DNA of 64,000 nucleotides. Origin: Darksidea phi (lineage: Eukaryota > Ascomycota > Dothideomycetes > Pleosporales > Lentitheciaceae). Both the position numbers and the translations under genes were made by a program. Below, one piece after another: positions 45,331 to 55,743 of the stretch; the first letter of the stretch is position 1; each line of letters starts with the position of its first letter. The DNA is taken from contig JASJFT010000029.1 in NCBI GenBank assembly GCA_030770425.1, positions 62,001 to 126,000 on the forward strand, in the 5' to 3' direction. The notes below the pieces were generated by a model. It saw only the letters and a list, made by a program, of their open reading frames with translations, ran no database searches and was not told the DNA's origin.

Positions 45331-45947
45331 GTTTCGATACGGAGGTGAGTACACCTGCAAAAACAGTACAAGGACCAATGTTTCGATGCCGAAATTCAAA
45401 GCGGCAGAAAAAGTTCGAACGGCTTGTAGCTCGAAATCTTGGCAAAGGCGGTGAGATAGACCTAGCGCCCTTTGTTCGGCGCGGTCGAATGTGTCCCCGA
45501 CTTGCATCACTCTAGGCACCAGACACCCCCATTCATGCAACACCGTATATGGCCCAATAAACAATACTGATGTGCGTAAGTGGTGTCTCACCTTGGCCAG
45601 GCTAACATTGCAGCCTTGAGAAATTATTAGGTAAGCTTATTCACAACCCCGTTTGCTTCTGCCTTGACCGGCGGGCTGGATGAAATATAAATGCTCTAAG
45701 TGGCTCAGCCTGATGTCGGTATCTTGATAATCCTTTCCCCTCATGACTGAGGCGAAGCTTATGAGTCATTTGTGCAGGATAAGTAGGGGACTTTAGGTAG
45801 TACCTCGTTTCCTTTCTCATTCACTCACTCTTCAGAGTCCTGTAGCCTCGGTCAGCTCATCTCCAATCAATCTCGCTGCCTCTATTTGAAGCCCCTTTTC
45901 AGCCCTTCTTCTTTTCCCCGTCCATTCTACTGTGCTTCGGACGCGCA
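45331..45947. promoter_or_regulatory. Divergent promoter region of DRS1 and the RBR-like gene
   Basis: Non-coding segment between two genes transcribed outward. Contains pyrimidine-rich runs close to the plus-strand start, common in fungal leaders. No specific site recognised. Confidence 0.45.
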
Positions 45948-47166
45948 ATGGCAAGAGATATCCGGTCATCCACACGATCCAAAACCCGTCGATCTCGACG
46001 ACTTCACCGGTTCTCAATGAAGCCAAAGCCCTCCACTACACCCAAGCGCCTTAGTACTCTCAGTGGTGCAACCCACGTCCTACGCTCAACTGCAACGTCA
46101 ACCCTATCTACCATCTCAACACCACCTTCACCAAAACCCCGTCGCCGCCGCGCTCGATCCGACCCATGGATCCCAAAACGCAAGTCTAAGCGAACGGAGG
46201 AAAAGCCACGCCCCGCGCCACTAACACACTTCACGTGCCGCATATGCGCTGAGTCACTTCCACTAGCGGACTTCGTCAAGTATGTCCGCCCAAAGAGCCA
46301 GCGGTTGAGTGGATCCGAGATCCCCGCGGGCTGCATCACCCACCTTACCCGTAGCCCCTGGGCTAAGAAAAAAGAGCCCGTCTGCAAACCCTGTATTGGA
46401 CAAGCGATGGCTGCGCGACATTCACTCGTCGGCGCGCGAAGAGTATCGTCAGGATGCCTTGAACCAGGTTGCTCAACATACTGGGATCACACCTTCATCC
46501 TCCGCTTCTTCCCTGCGGGCGAGCCACTTAACAAGTATAACGATGACATGCTGCGCGTCTATCTTGACAATTCAAAGGTCATCACTTGTATAAACAAGGA
46601 CTGCGAGGCACGCGGCCTCCTCGAGCCCTGGGCTCCCGGTAAGCAAACTCATGTCATTGTTTGAGCATTATATCCTACTGACACCCTCCATCCATGCTTA
46701 CGTAAACCCCATTAATTCCGTTACTCAGCTTCCCAGCCGATCAAAAGCACTAATCCCCACTCACGCAGGCTTCCCCCAAGTCCTCTGTCACTCCACAACC
46801 TGCAACACTCGCTTCTGCGCTACCTGCCTCGTCCCTTGGCATACGGACCTCACTTGTGCTGAATACCGTGCGCGCCACGTTAATGCCGCTATGACGGACC
46901 CCGAAAAAGACACGTTGAGACTGATGCAAGAGCGTGACGGCAGGCGCTGCCCCAACTGCTTCCTCGTGATCGAGAAAGATGGGGGCTGTGATAGCATGTA
47001 CTGTGAAGGGTGTAAGACGTATTTTGATTGGGGTACTGCAGCAAGCGCGGTGCCGGGGAGTAAGAAGGCTGCTAGTGGGACAGGGACAGGGATGGGTACG
47101 AATATATATCGACAGGCCCAGGTTTGTGAGATGGATGCACTTAATGGACTAGAGAGTGCGAAATGA
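45948..47166 (+). CDS. RING-between-RING (RBR)-like ubiquitin ligase
   Basis: Two exons, 45948-46638 and 46769-47166, flank a 130-bp intron (GTAAGC donor, ACGCAG acceptor), giving 362 residues. RBR proteins pass ubiquitin through a RING2 cysteine. A basic leader of about 95 residues precedes RING1-like cysteines (FTCRICAESLPLADF, then CKPC and CLEPGC). The in-between-RING part holds CINKDC and, after the intron, CHSTTCNTRFCATCLVPWH with TCAEY. RING2 is RRCPNCFLVIEKDGGCDSMY followed by CEGC, where the Cys of GGCD is the expected catalytic one. After it the usual FCWxC zinc ligands read FDWGT, so the second half of RING2 is degenerate or absent. The C-terminus ends soon after. Ligase activity is plausible but not certain. 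Confidence 0.85.
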
Positions 47167-47908
47167 TCCTGAAGATGTGGTGCATATCACTGCTCTGAGC
47201 TGAACGAAATTACCATCAAGAGACTATTAGCAATTGCATCATCAAGTTTATATCCTCTTGGGCGAATTGACCAGACATCGAAGTTTTAGATGTGGTACAT
47301 TGATCTACAACATCTACACGAATCCATCCTCGGTGCCAAGCCACGCTCTCAGCCAAGACTTGAAGTGTTTACCTTGACTTGTCCCTCCAATTTGAAGTGC
47401 TCGCCAAAAACCAACCGCCATTCGCCATACCCGATGCATATCGCTAAAGAAAGCGCCAATAACGCCTGTCCTAACCGGCGCAGTATGAAGTTTGACGAGA
47501 GAAGAAGAAAATCTGAGAGCTCAACCAACCTTTTGTTTCAATTGTTGCTCTTTGCAGTTCAAGGTCGTATCTGCCCAATCGTTCTCTTTTGATAGCGCGA
47601 TTAAGCTGCCTTTTTCCGATTTTTTTTTTTACCTGGTTTTGATGTTAAAGCCCTCGTCGGTATTGAAGCGGCACGGCGAAGCGCGGCTTTCGATGGTAGG
47701 TTGCCGGAGGTGCAGCTAGTGCGTAAAGTCACAATTAATTTAGCCACGTTAGGGCGGTCTGGCAAAGGAAGAAAATCTCGATCTCGCAGTCACATGGTGC
47801 AACTGTGTCTGGTCAAAAGATGATGTCAGAAAACCAAAAGCTTTGGCGAGCGAGTAGAGTGTGAGGAGGGGAGGCCCCGAACTTGTGTAAGCTTGAATGT
47901 CAGACATC
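47167..47908. other. Convergent 3' region between the RBR-like gene and PAP1
   Basis: Contains a T-run near 47620 and short frames only. No gene supported. Confidence 0.5.
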
Positions 47909-49999
47909 CTATGCTGCCGTCGGGATGGGCAGGTCGGTGACTCCGGAAGCTCGCTTCTTGTTGCTGGATTTCTCGCTGCCCTAAATTAGCAAGAGTCAGT
48001 ACGAGAGCATGATACGCCCCCAAGGCGTTTTGGATTGCCAAGGAGATTTGACAAGTCGGGAGTGACGCACTTCAAGACCCGTCTCTTCGAACTGGCGTTT
48101 CGTCTTGGTACTGGTAGTCGTAGTACCATTTGCCTTGGTACTGGTCTTCGAACTCTTAGTCCTGGTACCGTTGGCCTTCTTCTTTTTCTCTTTGACGGGC
48201 TTAGTCGGTCTCGTCTCCCCCTCCACGAAGACGTCGTCGGGCAGTTGATGGCTGCGCGGGTTAGCGTGAGTCTAGCGACGATCTAATATTTACCTACTTG
48301 CGGATGTGGACGACACGAACTTCCATTGTTTTCGCATCGTAATCAGGATGGTTCTCAACAAGATTCCTAAAGTCGGTGACTGGCCAGGAGATGTCAAGTG
48401 ACGCTTTGCCCTCCGACTTGATCTCCTCTATGAAAATCATTAGCCATGTCAAATGCGAAAGTGATGAAGCGTGCTTACCTTCGGGCATAGTCAGACCAAT
48501 ATAGAAGGTGGTCGTGTATATGATCTTCGGCCATTCGCTATCTGATGGTTGACCATCATCCTTGGGAATCTGCTCCTGGTCGATCTTGTAGGGCAAGTGG
48601 CCTTGCTTGACTTGGTCAAGTTGTTCCTCATTTTCGCAGCGATGAAAGCGGTCAAACCCGTCCATATATGTTATGGCATGTTCTATGTTGGTTTGACCCT
48701 CATCGATGCCTTTTGCCAGCAGACGAACCTTGGACTTGACGAGGCCAGAAAATTGCTCGTGAGCCTTTTTGGTGGTGCAGACAGCATGCACCGCCAGGTA
48801 GTACTTGTGATTATGGGTAAAGAAGGTATGGCGCTGGAAGAGGTCGTCCCAGGGCTTACCCCCAGCTGTAATAGACGTGATGATATTATCGGCGCGTTCG
48901 AACTCGGACATCATGAGAGCCATAGTCGATAGCGAGACTGAATGGGTCGAGCACATCTGAGGAACGGCAGGTGTGATGACAGGCATAATATGCGCGCGGG
49001 CTTTATGATCGTGTGAAGGGTTCCAGTAGGGGAGGTTCAGGGGTCCGCCACCGCCAGACTCCTTCAGCATGATGGGCCGGGGCCAGTGCCACTTGCGCAT
49101 GAGACCGAAAAACTTGGATACAACGGTGGCGCCGCATGCGTACGGATACAGCTGGCAGATGCGAGCGACCATTATCGCCCATGCAATACCGCCCGGATAG
49201 CCGAAGACGGCTCCGTACACGCCACGCCTGTTGGCCCATAACTTGATTGCTCGCAGGGCGTGCCGAAAGGACTTGATCTGGGGCACGCTTGATTGGAGCT
49301 CCTCGCCACAGCGCACGCCGTTTACGCTCCGCATCTGGTTGGTGTCTAGCCCCCGCAGCACCGTCATATCATCGAGCTTGAAGTCACTGCCAATAGTCGA
49401 CTGGGTGGGTAGCGAGGCGAAGATGACATCCAAGCTGACGCCGCGGTATTCCATCTTGATAATGGGCACGTATGCCTCGGGAACATTGACCATTTCGGTG
49501 ATCTCGTCGGCATTGGATAGGTCGCGGAAGGTGCTGGGCCAGTGCTGGAAGAAATCCTCCAGCAGTACGTATTTGGGGGCGAGGATGAGGGTGTCTATAT
49601 CAGAAGCTGCGTCATCTGTTAGCAGATCCGTCATGTTTGAGAGAGCGGGCACGTACTTGGGCCATAAGCACCAAGTTGGTAGCTGCCGAACGTAAAGACC
49701 TTCCCACCCAGGCTGTTGATCGTGGCCTCACTGAGCTTCTTCGCCCGGCCCACGCGGCGCATGAACTCCTCGGCGACCTTTTGGATGTGCTGGAGCACCT
49801 TTTGCCTGGAGACGTCAGCAAGAAGAGGGCAGGGTGGGACGGATACGTACCGGTTCTCCATGCCTTCGGGCGTCTCGAAGTTGTTCTTGTCCTTGAGATA
49901 GGCAATAAGCTGGTCATTCAGCTTGAGGTCGGCTTCATTTGGCGGCAGCTCGGATATGGGGTGTGTAACGCCCCATTTGCGCTTCTGCGAGCCGTCCAT
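47909..49999 (-). CDS. PAP1: Poly(A) polymerase
   Basis: Six exons, 49851-49999, 49657-49805, 48479-49606, 48298-48427, 48071-48251 and 47909-47980, with introns of 45, 50, 51, 46 and 90 bp, join to 602 residues. Pap1 adds the poly(A) tail to nuclear pre-mRNA as part of the cleavage and polyadenylation machinery. The nucleotidyltransferase signature GSYQLGAYGP joins by splicing to SDIDTL, giving catalytic Asp102 and Asp104; the third is Asp159 in SLDVIF. The central domain (RAIKLWANRRGVYGAVFGYP, GGIAWAIMVARICQLYP) and the RNA-binding domain (HKYYLAVHAVC, FDRFHRCENEEQ) follow. The C-terminal tail is Lys/Thr-rich (KTKRQFEETGLE) and ends LPIPTAA; it comes from two small exons that single frames miss. 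The start MDGSQKRKWGVTHPISE is typical of the family. Confidence 0.96.
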
Positions 50000-51097
50000 G
50001 GCGGATGTGGCCGGTGGGTGTGGTGCTGGTCGGCAGCGATGCGGCGATTGAGCGCGCAAGCAGATGTGTGATCAAGCAGAGTCGTAGATGGAGGGCGATA
50101 GTGTCGGAAATGTTGTCGTAGGTGCTCTAAGGCCGCAGCGCTGGGTCTAACGCTCCCACATGGCGACAGTTAGAGTGAATGGGAGCTGGTGCTGCGTCGC
50201 TGCCGTACGGTCCTTTGATGAACGCCAAGCCTCGCGCCACCCGTTACCAGCCACAGCGCCGCATTCGGGCTCGGGGGAGAACCCTATCGCCGCGCCGTGA
50301 ACTCCCGTGGGCTAGCCATCTTGCCCCGCATCTCTCGCACAAGAGCGCCTAGGGTACTCGTAAGGAGAATCTTTACTAGCGAAGGTACCGTGGGCCCGGT
50401 GTCTTCGACGTATTGGTTATAGGCTGTAACGACGCCACCAGTAACAGTCTTGGCTTAGGTTTTTATCGCATCTATACGCGCTAGGTTCCCAGTACTGTGT
50501 ACAGCTCTACAGCTCTATTATCGTGTAAAAAGTGTAGGTATAGCACCTCTACTGTATACAAACTCCTACTATGTTTCGTACGGACCTTACCAAAGAGACT
50601 CCCACTGTGCAAATCCAAACAAACACTTGTTAGGTCTGAGCAAATGGATACGATGTGATGTGATTGCCATGATTATTAATGGAGAGATTGGACCCTACTA
50701 GCCCTGAAAAGTAGGGAGAAAGAACGATAGCAAGAAGCCCCAGCGCATTAGCATTTCGAAAAGAGTGGTGGACCCTTAAGTTTGGTCTCTTAAATGAAGG
50801 ATAGAAGACAATTAGATACATACTTCGCCGATCAACACCTAAATACATGGGAGCCAGGGGGCGCAGTCCGGATCCTACGGACCGCGTTACAGTCCAAATC
50901 TTGCAGGTTGCGTGTTAGCGAGATTTTATAATAAAACGTAAACATTTTAAGTTTGTAAATACAGGTGTAAGTGAGCAAGGGATGAGTGACTGTAAACGTA
51001 ACTCTGCAGTGTAAAACTACCGTCGCAATTACAATAGCCTTGGTACACGACAATAGGTATTACTAGCAGTTAAACCACCTACCTCGCTACTTACACT
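50000..51097. other. Intergenic region with a dispersed repeat
   Basis: Promoter side of PAP1, then repeat copy B (50491-50620) and AT-rich sequence to about 51090. No gene recognised. Confidence 0.5.
50491..50620 (+). repeat. Dispersed repeat, copy B
   Basis: Partner of 40031-40170. Where the copies differ, this one often has TpA where copy A has TpG or CpA: GTATAC for GTGTAC, ACTATG for ACTGTG, GTACGG for GTGCGG, CCTTAC for CCTCAC. That is the direction RIP produces. Confidence 0.75.
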
Positions 51098-52252
51098 TCA
51101 ATTCTTCGCAAAGAAGTCCCGTAGGTTGTCATCGAGCCACTTCACATCTTCCTTGCTATCTCCAGGGCCTATCTCGTTAGTAGAGCTCTTTTCAAGTCAG
51201 ATTTCGACTCACCACCCGCCCAGTGGCCCCAAATACTAGGGAACACTTTCAGTTCTCCGACACCTGGCCTCATGGCCTTCACTTCGATCTCCGAGTCCTC
51301 GGGCGGAAAGTATAAATCAGTCTTCGCGGGCAACACGAGTGTCTTCGCCTTGATGCCTTCCATCGCCCTGTTGAAATCACCATTGTACGGTTCCTGCTGC
51401 GAGCAATCACCAGCCTGCCAAGTGTTCGCCATGACGAGCATATTTTCCGGGTCCTTGGAGCACGCCCAAGCCTCCCAAAAGTTCACCATGAAGTCATCTA
51501 TGTCTTTAAAGCCAAGGGCCGTCTCGAACAGCCTCTCGCGATAAAAAGCCTGGCTAAATCCCCATCCTGAATACACTCGTCCAAGCGCCTTCAGACCGAT
51601 CTTCTTCGTCTCATCGGTGAAGGCAACATAGTCCGATTCAGTCTGTTTCGGCCCTGGCTGAGAGACGCCACTTGAGCTTGTCCCCTTCGCTGCATACAGG
51701 GCCGACTTGACGCCCTCCAGCATAGCCTGGTTGTGCAAGCTCGTCTTTGCACTTCCGCAGAAGGGAATAGCCAGGTCCATAAAATCCGGATACTGCGTTG
51801 CCCACTGGTAAGTTTGGCCCGCACCCATACTCCAGCCTATGACAGCCCGAGCATGCTTGATTCCAAGATGCTTAGTGACAAGCTCGTACTGTGCCCGCAC
51901 GTTGTCATAGAAGAGGACTGCTGGGAAGGGTCGCAGATCCGGTGTGTTTGAGGGTGAAGATGACTGACCGTTTCCAAACAGAGCAGGAATGATGATATAG
52001 TATCTGGATGGGTCGAGGGCCTTGTCGGAGCCCGTGAGCCATAAGTTGTCAGAGATAACTGTATCACACTGTTAAAGCCATTAGCAGCAAAAGAACGGTG
52101 AAGAACTCACGCCCGGAGTACCATGTCGGATAGATCACTGTAGGAAGCGAAGCATCCCCGAGTGTCTTGTATGCAATGAATGCGTCTGGTATCTCTCCTC
52201 CTGATTTGAGCTTGAAGTTGCCTAGCCTGTACGTCTGATAGTCGTCCGTCAT
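51098..52252 (-). CDS. Alpha/beta hydrolase, homoserine acetyltransferase-like
   Basis: Three exons, 52111-52252, 51213-52058 and 51098-51168, with introns of 52 and 44 bp, join to 352 residues. The last exon (GPGDSKEDVKWLDDNLRDFF) is supported by a clean GTGAGT donor, CTAAC branch and GATAG acceptor; without it the frame would end early at 51169. Family traits: DAFIAYKTLGD near the N-terminus, a nucleophile elbow GWSMGAGQTYQW with the catalytic Ser, an Asp in LPAKTDLYFPPED, and a His in SIWGHWAGG. The complete triad and the YKTLG start fit the homoserine O-acetyltransferase group, whose fungal members include many with other acyl substrates. It is divergent from the flavin-reductase-like gene. 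An in-frame ATG 17 codons upstream is an alternative start. Confidence 0.88.
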
Positions 52253-52793
52253 CTTCAAATCCTCGATTTTTTGGAACGCCTTCGGAAGCCCTGTTGGATG
52301 CACTGGGTAACACGTTCTTATATGCAGAAATATAAAGCAGTTGCGGCAAGTACAATTACAAAGACGAGTGGAGGCACGGGCGATATCTCCGAGAGAAAGC
52401 CGAGCTTGAGGCGAGATGGTCGATTAGCAATCAGAAATAGGGTCTTGCAGGCAGAGTGCCCACATGTATGCAGAAGTTGGAGTCAAGGTCATACTGAAGT
52501 TGTCCTTTAGAATCCTTCTCGTCATCTGGTTAAGCATGGGGGAGTATGAGCACTGTTGATAGCGCTCGGGCGGGGTAGCTCGTCGCATAGTGGGGTATGG
52601 CTAGCATCGGCAACAAGCAATGGCGTCTGCTGTCCGGCAGTGCGGAATCTTGTCCAAATGAAAACATTGCAATTCGGAATCGATCCGTCGTGGTAGAAAA
52701 GTAGCGCACACCCAAAGGCAGCTCTGAACCTAGTCATTCGCGGCAATCTCCAATTACCATCACCCATATTTAGTTCCAAGGTCAACATCTACC
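52253..52793. promoter_or_regulatory. Divergent promoter between hydrolase and flavin-reductase-like genes
   Basis: Intergenic segment of 541 bp shared by two outward-facing genes, suggesting possible co-regulation. No specific site recognised. Confidence 0.45.
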
Positions 52794-53732
52794 ATGGCTA
52801 CAGGAAACCTCGACGCCGAGGCGGCCGTCAAACGCAATCCGCACCCCGACTTTGGCAAGGTAGAAGCCGAGCGACCCCCCTTTGACCAGGGCAGCAAATT
52901 GCACTTCACCAAAGCACCTAGGCCTGAGTGGAGACCTGGGGATGGCGCGAACGACGTCTCCAACCTCTCCAAGTCTCACCGCGAAATCGATCCCTATGCT
53001 GAAGGCCGCCCCGCAGTCCACAACTATAAGCTCCTTATTTCCGGTATCGTGCCTCGACCTATTGGCTTCGTATCCACGCTCAGCGAAGACGGAAAGAGCA
53101 CCAATCTAGCGCCCTTCTCGTATTTCAATATGTTCTGCCATGATCCACCGCTCTTCACATTGGGTTTTAGTGGGGGCATGAATAGACCGAAGGACTCGCT
53201 CAGCAACCTCGTTTCCACAAAAGAATGCGTGCTAAACATCATCTCGGAGGAGTTCATCGAGGCGGCCAATTTTTGCTCCATCAACGCGCCTGCAGGGACA
53301 TCAGAGTGGTCCTTTAGTGGGCTGCATCCTGCGAAGAGCAAGTTTGTGAAGCCTGACAGAGTACAAGAGGCGGTGTTCAGTATCGAGGCAAGGTTGGTGG
53401 AGACGAGAGAGTGGGAGAGTAGGATTACACCGGGGAAGAAGACGAGCGTGCTTGCGATTGTAGAGGGTATAAGATTCTGGGTAAGGGAAGATGCTATTGA
53501 TGAAGAGGGTGTTTTGATTGATCCTGCTGTGAGTAGATATCATACTGAAGTGACTGGGATAAAGTTTGCTAACGTCGGCAAGGTGCTGAAGCCGGTTTGC
53601 CGTCTAGGGGGGATTGCCTACGGACGCGTGACGAGCGCATTCGAGCTTCTGAGACCACAGTACGAGGAGGTAATCAAGGACCCCGAAGGTGAGAAGTTGG
53701 TCAAGCCAAAGGTTGATGGGCAGTTAGAGTAG
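52794..53732 (+). CDS. Flavin reductase-like (FMN-binding split barrel) protein
   Basis: Single exon of 312 residues starting in ACCATGGCTACAGG. The split-barrel fold that binds FMN is visible from about residue 80: YKLLISGIVPRPIGFVSTLS, then NLAPFSYFNMFCHDPPLFTL and DSLSNLVSTKECVLNIISEE. A central FCSINAPAGTSEW and a late RLGGIAYGRV, both usual in this family, follow. Members are often reductase partners or FMN-dependent enzymes of unknown substrate. It shares a promoter region with the acetyltransferase-like hydrolase, so a joint pathway is possible but unproven. Confidence 0.92.
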   Translation: MATGNLDAEAAVKRNPHPDFGKVEAERPPFDQGSKLHFTKAPRPEWRPGDGANDVSNLSKSHREIDPYAEGRPAVHNYKLLISGIVPRPIGFVSTLSEDGKSTNLAPFSYFNMFCHDPPLFTLGFSGGMNRPKDSLSNLVSTKECVLNIISEEFIEAANFCSINAPAGTSEWSFSGLHPAKSKFVKPDRVQEAVFSIEARLVETREWESRITPGKKTSVLAIVEGIRFWVREDAIDEEGVLIDPAVSRYHTEVTGIKFANVGKVLKPVCRLGGIAYGRVTSAFELLRPQYEEVIKDPEGEKLVKPKVDGQLE

Positions 53733-54078
53733 CTTGTCTTATCAAACCTTTATTGAGGGCGTTGAGCTGACCCGCTCAGTTTGCGCGAGACGCTCGAGAT
53801 TTGTGATATGACATATAGGTGGACGATGCATAGTCTGATGCATCAACCATGCACCTGTCCTGGCGCATTTTGCACCTTCCATCCTTTGGGGCTCGGCGGC
53901 GCGCAAGCCATATCGACCCGTTGAATTGAAGGCGCACAACCCAGTTCGCGATTGCCTCCAATGCGAGTTAGGAAGATATCGACCCAGCCATCTTTCGCTG
54001 GAGACAACTCCAGATGCCGTCCACGCTCAGCCGCTCGCTTTTCTTTTTCCCAAACAGCACTAGTGGGCCGATAACGCT
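53733..54078. other. Intergenic region
   Basis: Short spacer between two plus-strand genes. Nothing else recognised. Confidence 0.5.
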
Positions 54079-55743
54079 ATGCAGACCAAAGCCCCACTCC
54101 GCCAAACCTCCATCCCAGCACGTCCCGTCAGCGAAAATGTCTCCACGGCATCGTCAGTAACTTTGTGTGACCGCACACCCTCATATGGTTCCGTCGCGTC
54201 GATAGGGAAAACCTCAAGTATGGATGCTCCAGAGGGTCCCCGGCGGTTTTCCGCCGTGAGCCCACTCATGACGGCGTGCGATGACATTGTGAAGACCAAT
54301 GCGTATGGGACGTCCGCGGATCCTGCTGAGATAGAATCTTTACTTGGCCGAAGGAGCGGCGATGAGGATGAGATTGAGATTGAGATTGAGACATCGGCGA
54401 TGAAGGAGGCGCGGCTGTTGTTCAAGTACTCGGTTCCGTTGATGTTTACCTACTTGCTGCAGTATAGCTTCAGCCTCATTACTATCTTTGTGGTGGGGCA
54501 TATCGGGACGGATGAGCTTGGTGCGGTGAGCTTGGCTACGATGACGGCCAATATCACTGGCTTCGCTATTTATGAAGGTTTGGCTACCAGTCTGGATACC
54601 TTGTGCGCGCAGGCGTATGGTTCGGGCAAGAAAGAGCAGGTTGGATTGCATTTGCAGCGGATGGCCCTCCTGATGATGTTGGTGACGGTACCGATCGGGG
54701 CCGTTTGGTTGTGCTCCGGATGGCTTCTGGCAGCGCTGGTGCCGGAGAAAGAGTTGGCTTACATGGCGGGGAGTTATTTGAGGATTCTCCTTGCGTGTGC
54801 TCCTGGTTTCGCTATTTTTGAGGCGGCAAAGAGGTTCACGCAGGCGCAGGGCTTGTTCAACGCGTCTCTTTACGTCCTCGTCGTCTCTACGCCGCTAAAC
54901 ATTGCCTTCAACTATGTTTTCGTTTTCGTTCTGGACTGGAACCTCAAGGGCGCCGCGTTCGCCACGGTACTATCGAACACGCTTCTACCACTTTTCCTCT
55001 GGCTCTATGTGTACTTTGTCGCGCCAGCGAGCCTAGAATGCTGGGGCGGCTTCACAAAATCCGCGTTCAAGAACTGGGGTCCCATGATCAAACTCGCACT
55101 CCCAGGAATCGTCATGGTAGAAGCGGAATGGCTAGCCTTCGACATCCTCACCTTTTCATCGTCTTACATCTCCACCGCGCATCTCGCAGCACAGAGCGTT
55201 GTGATGACCACCTCCGTCGCCATCTACCATATCCCATTCAGTGTCTCAATAGCCGTCAGCACACGGCTAGGCAATCTGGTTGGTGCGGGAGCTCTCTCCG
55301 CGGCACGCATCGCCGCCCGCACATACCTCGTCACCTTCCTTGTCATCGGCCTCGTCGATGCGACTTTTCTCGTCGCGACTCGCCACGTTCTACCAAACGC
55401 TTTCACAGATGACCCAGAAGTTATTTCTATCGTCTCTAGCGTGATGCCTATCCTAGCGCTCTTTCAGATCTCTGACGCCGGCACCGCGCTAACGAACGCC
55501 ATCCTTCGTGGGCTAGGTCGGCAGTCCATTGGCGGCTATGTTAATCTGGGAGTGTACTACGGGGTAGCGATACCGGTGGCGTTTTTACTATGCTTTGGTA
55601 AGCCAAAGTTGGGGCTAGAGGGCTTGTGGATGGGCTGTTTGTTGGGAAGTTGCTTGATCTGGGTGGTGGAAGGGACATATTGCAGGGTTTGGAGTTGGAG
55701 AAAGGCGATCGACGAGGCACGGGGACGCATTGAGCAGCAGTAA
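54079..55743 (+). CDS. MATE-family multidrug/toxin extrusion transporter
   Basis: Single exon of 554 residues. The N-terminal 110 residues are cytoplasmic and end in a Glu/Ile tandem (DEIEIEIETS). Twelve hydrophobic segments follow, starting with FKYSVPLMFTYLLQYSFSLI and VVGHIGTDELGAVSLATMTA, the typical MATE opening. LDTLCAQAYGSGK is the conserved loop after helix 2, and a second copy of the fold begins at MIKLALPGIVMVEAEWLAFD with AAQSVVMTTSVAIYHIPFSV and STRLGNLVGAGA. MATE proteins export cationic compounds by H+ or Na+ antiport at the plasma membrane or vacuole. No biosynthetic cluster surrounds it. Confidence 0.95.
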   Translation: MQTKAPLRQTSIPARPVSENVSTASSVTLCDRTPSYGSVASIGKTSSMDAPEGPRRFSAVSPLMTACDDIVKTNAYGTSADPAEIESLLGRRSGDEDEIEIEIETSAMKEARLLFKYSVPLMFTYLLQYSFSLITIFVVGHIGTDELGAVSLATMTANITGFAIYEGLATSLDTLCAQAYGSGKKEQVGLHLQRMALLMMLVTVPIGAVWLCSGWLLAALVPEKELAYMAGSYLRILLACAPGFAIFEAAKRFTQAQGLFNASLYVLVVSTPLNIAFNYVFVFVLDWNLKGAAFATVLSNTLLPLFLWLYVYFVAPASLECWGGFTKSAFKNWGPMIKLALPGIVMVEAEWLAFDILTFSSSYISTAHLAAQSVVMTTSVAIYHIPFSVSIAVSTRLGNLVGAGALSAARIAARTYLVTFLVIGLVDATFLVATRHVLPNAFTDDPEVISIVSSVMPILALFQISDAGTALTNAILRGLGRQSIGGYVNLGVYYGVAIPVAFLLCFGKPKLGLEGLWMGCLLGSCLIWVVEGTYCRVWSWRKAIDEARGRIEQQ

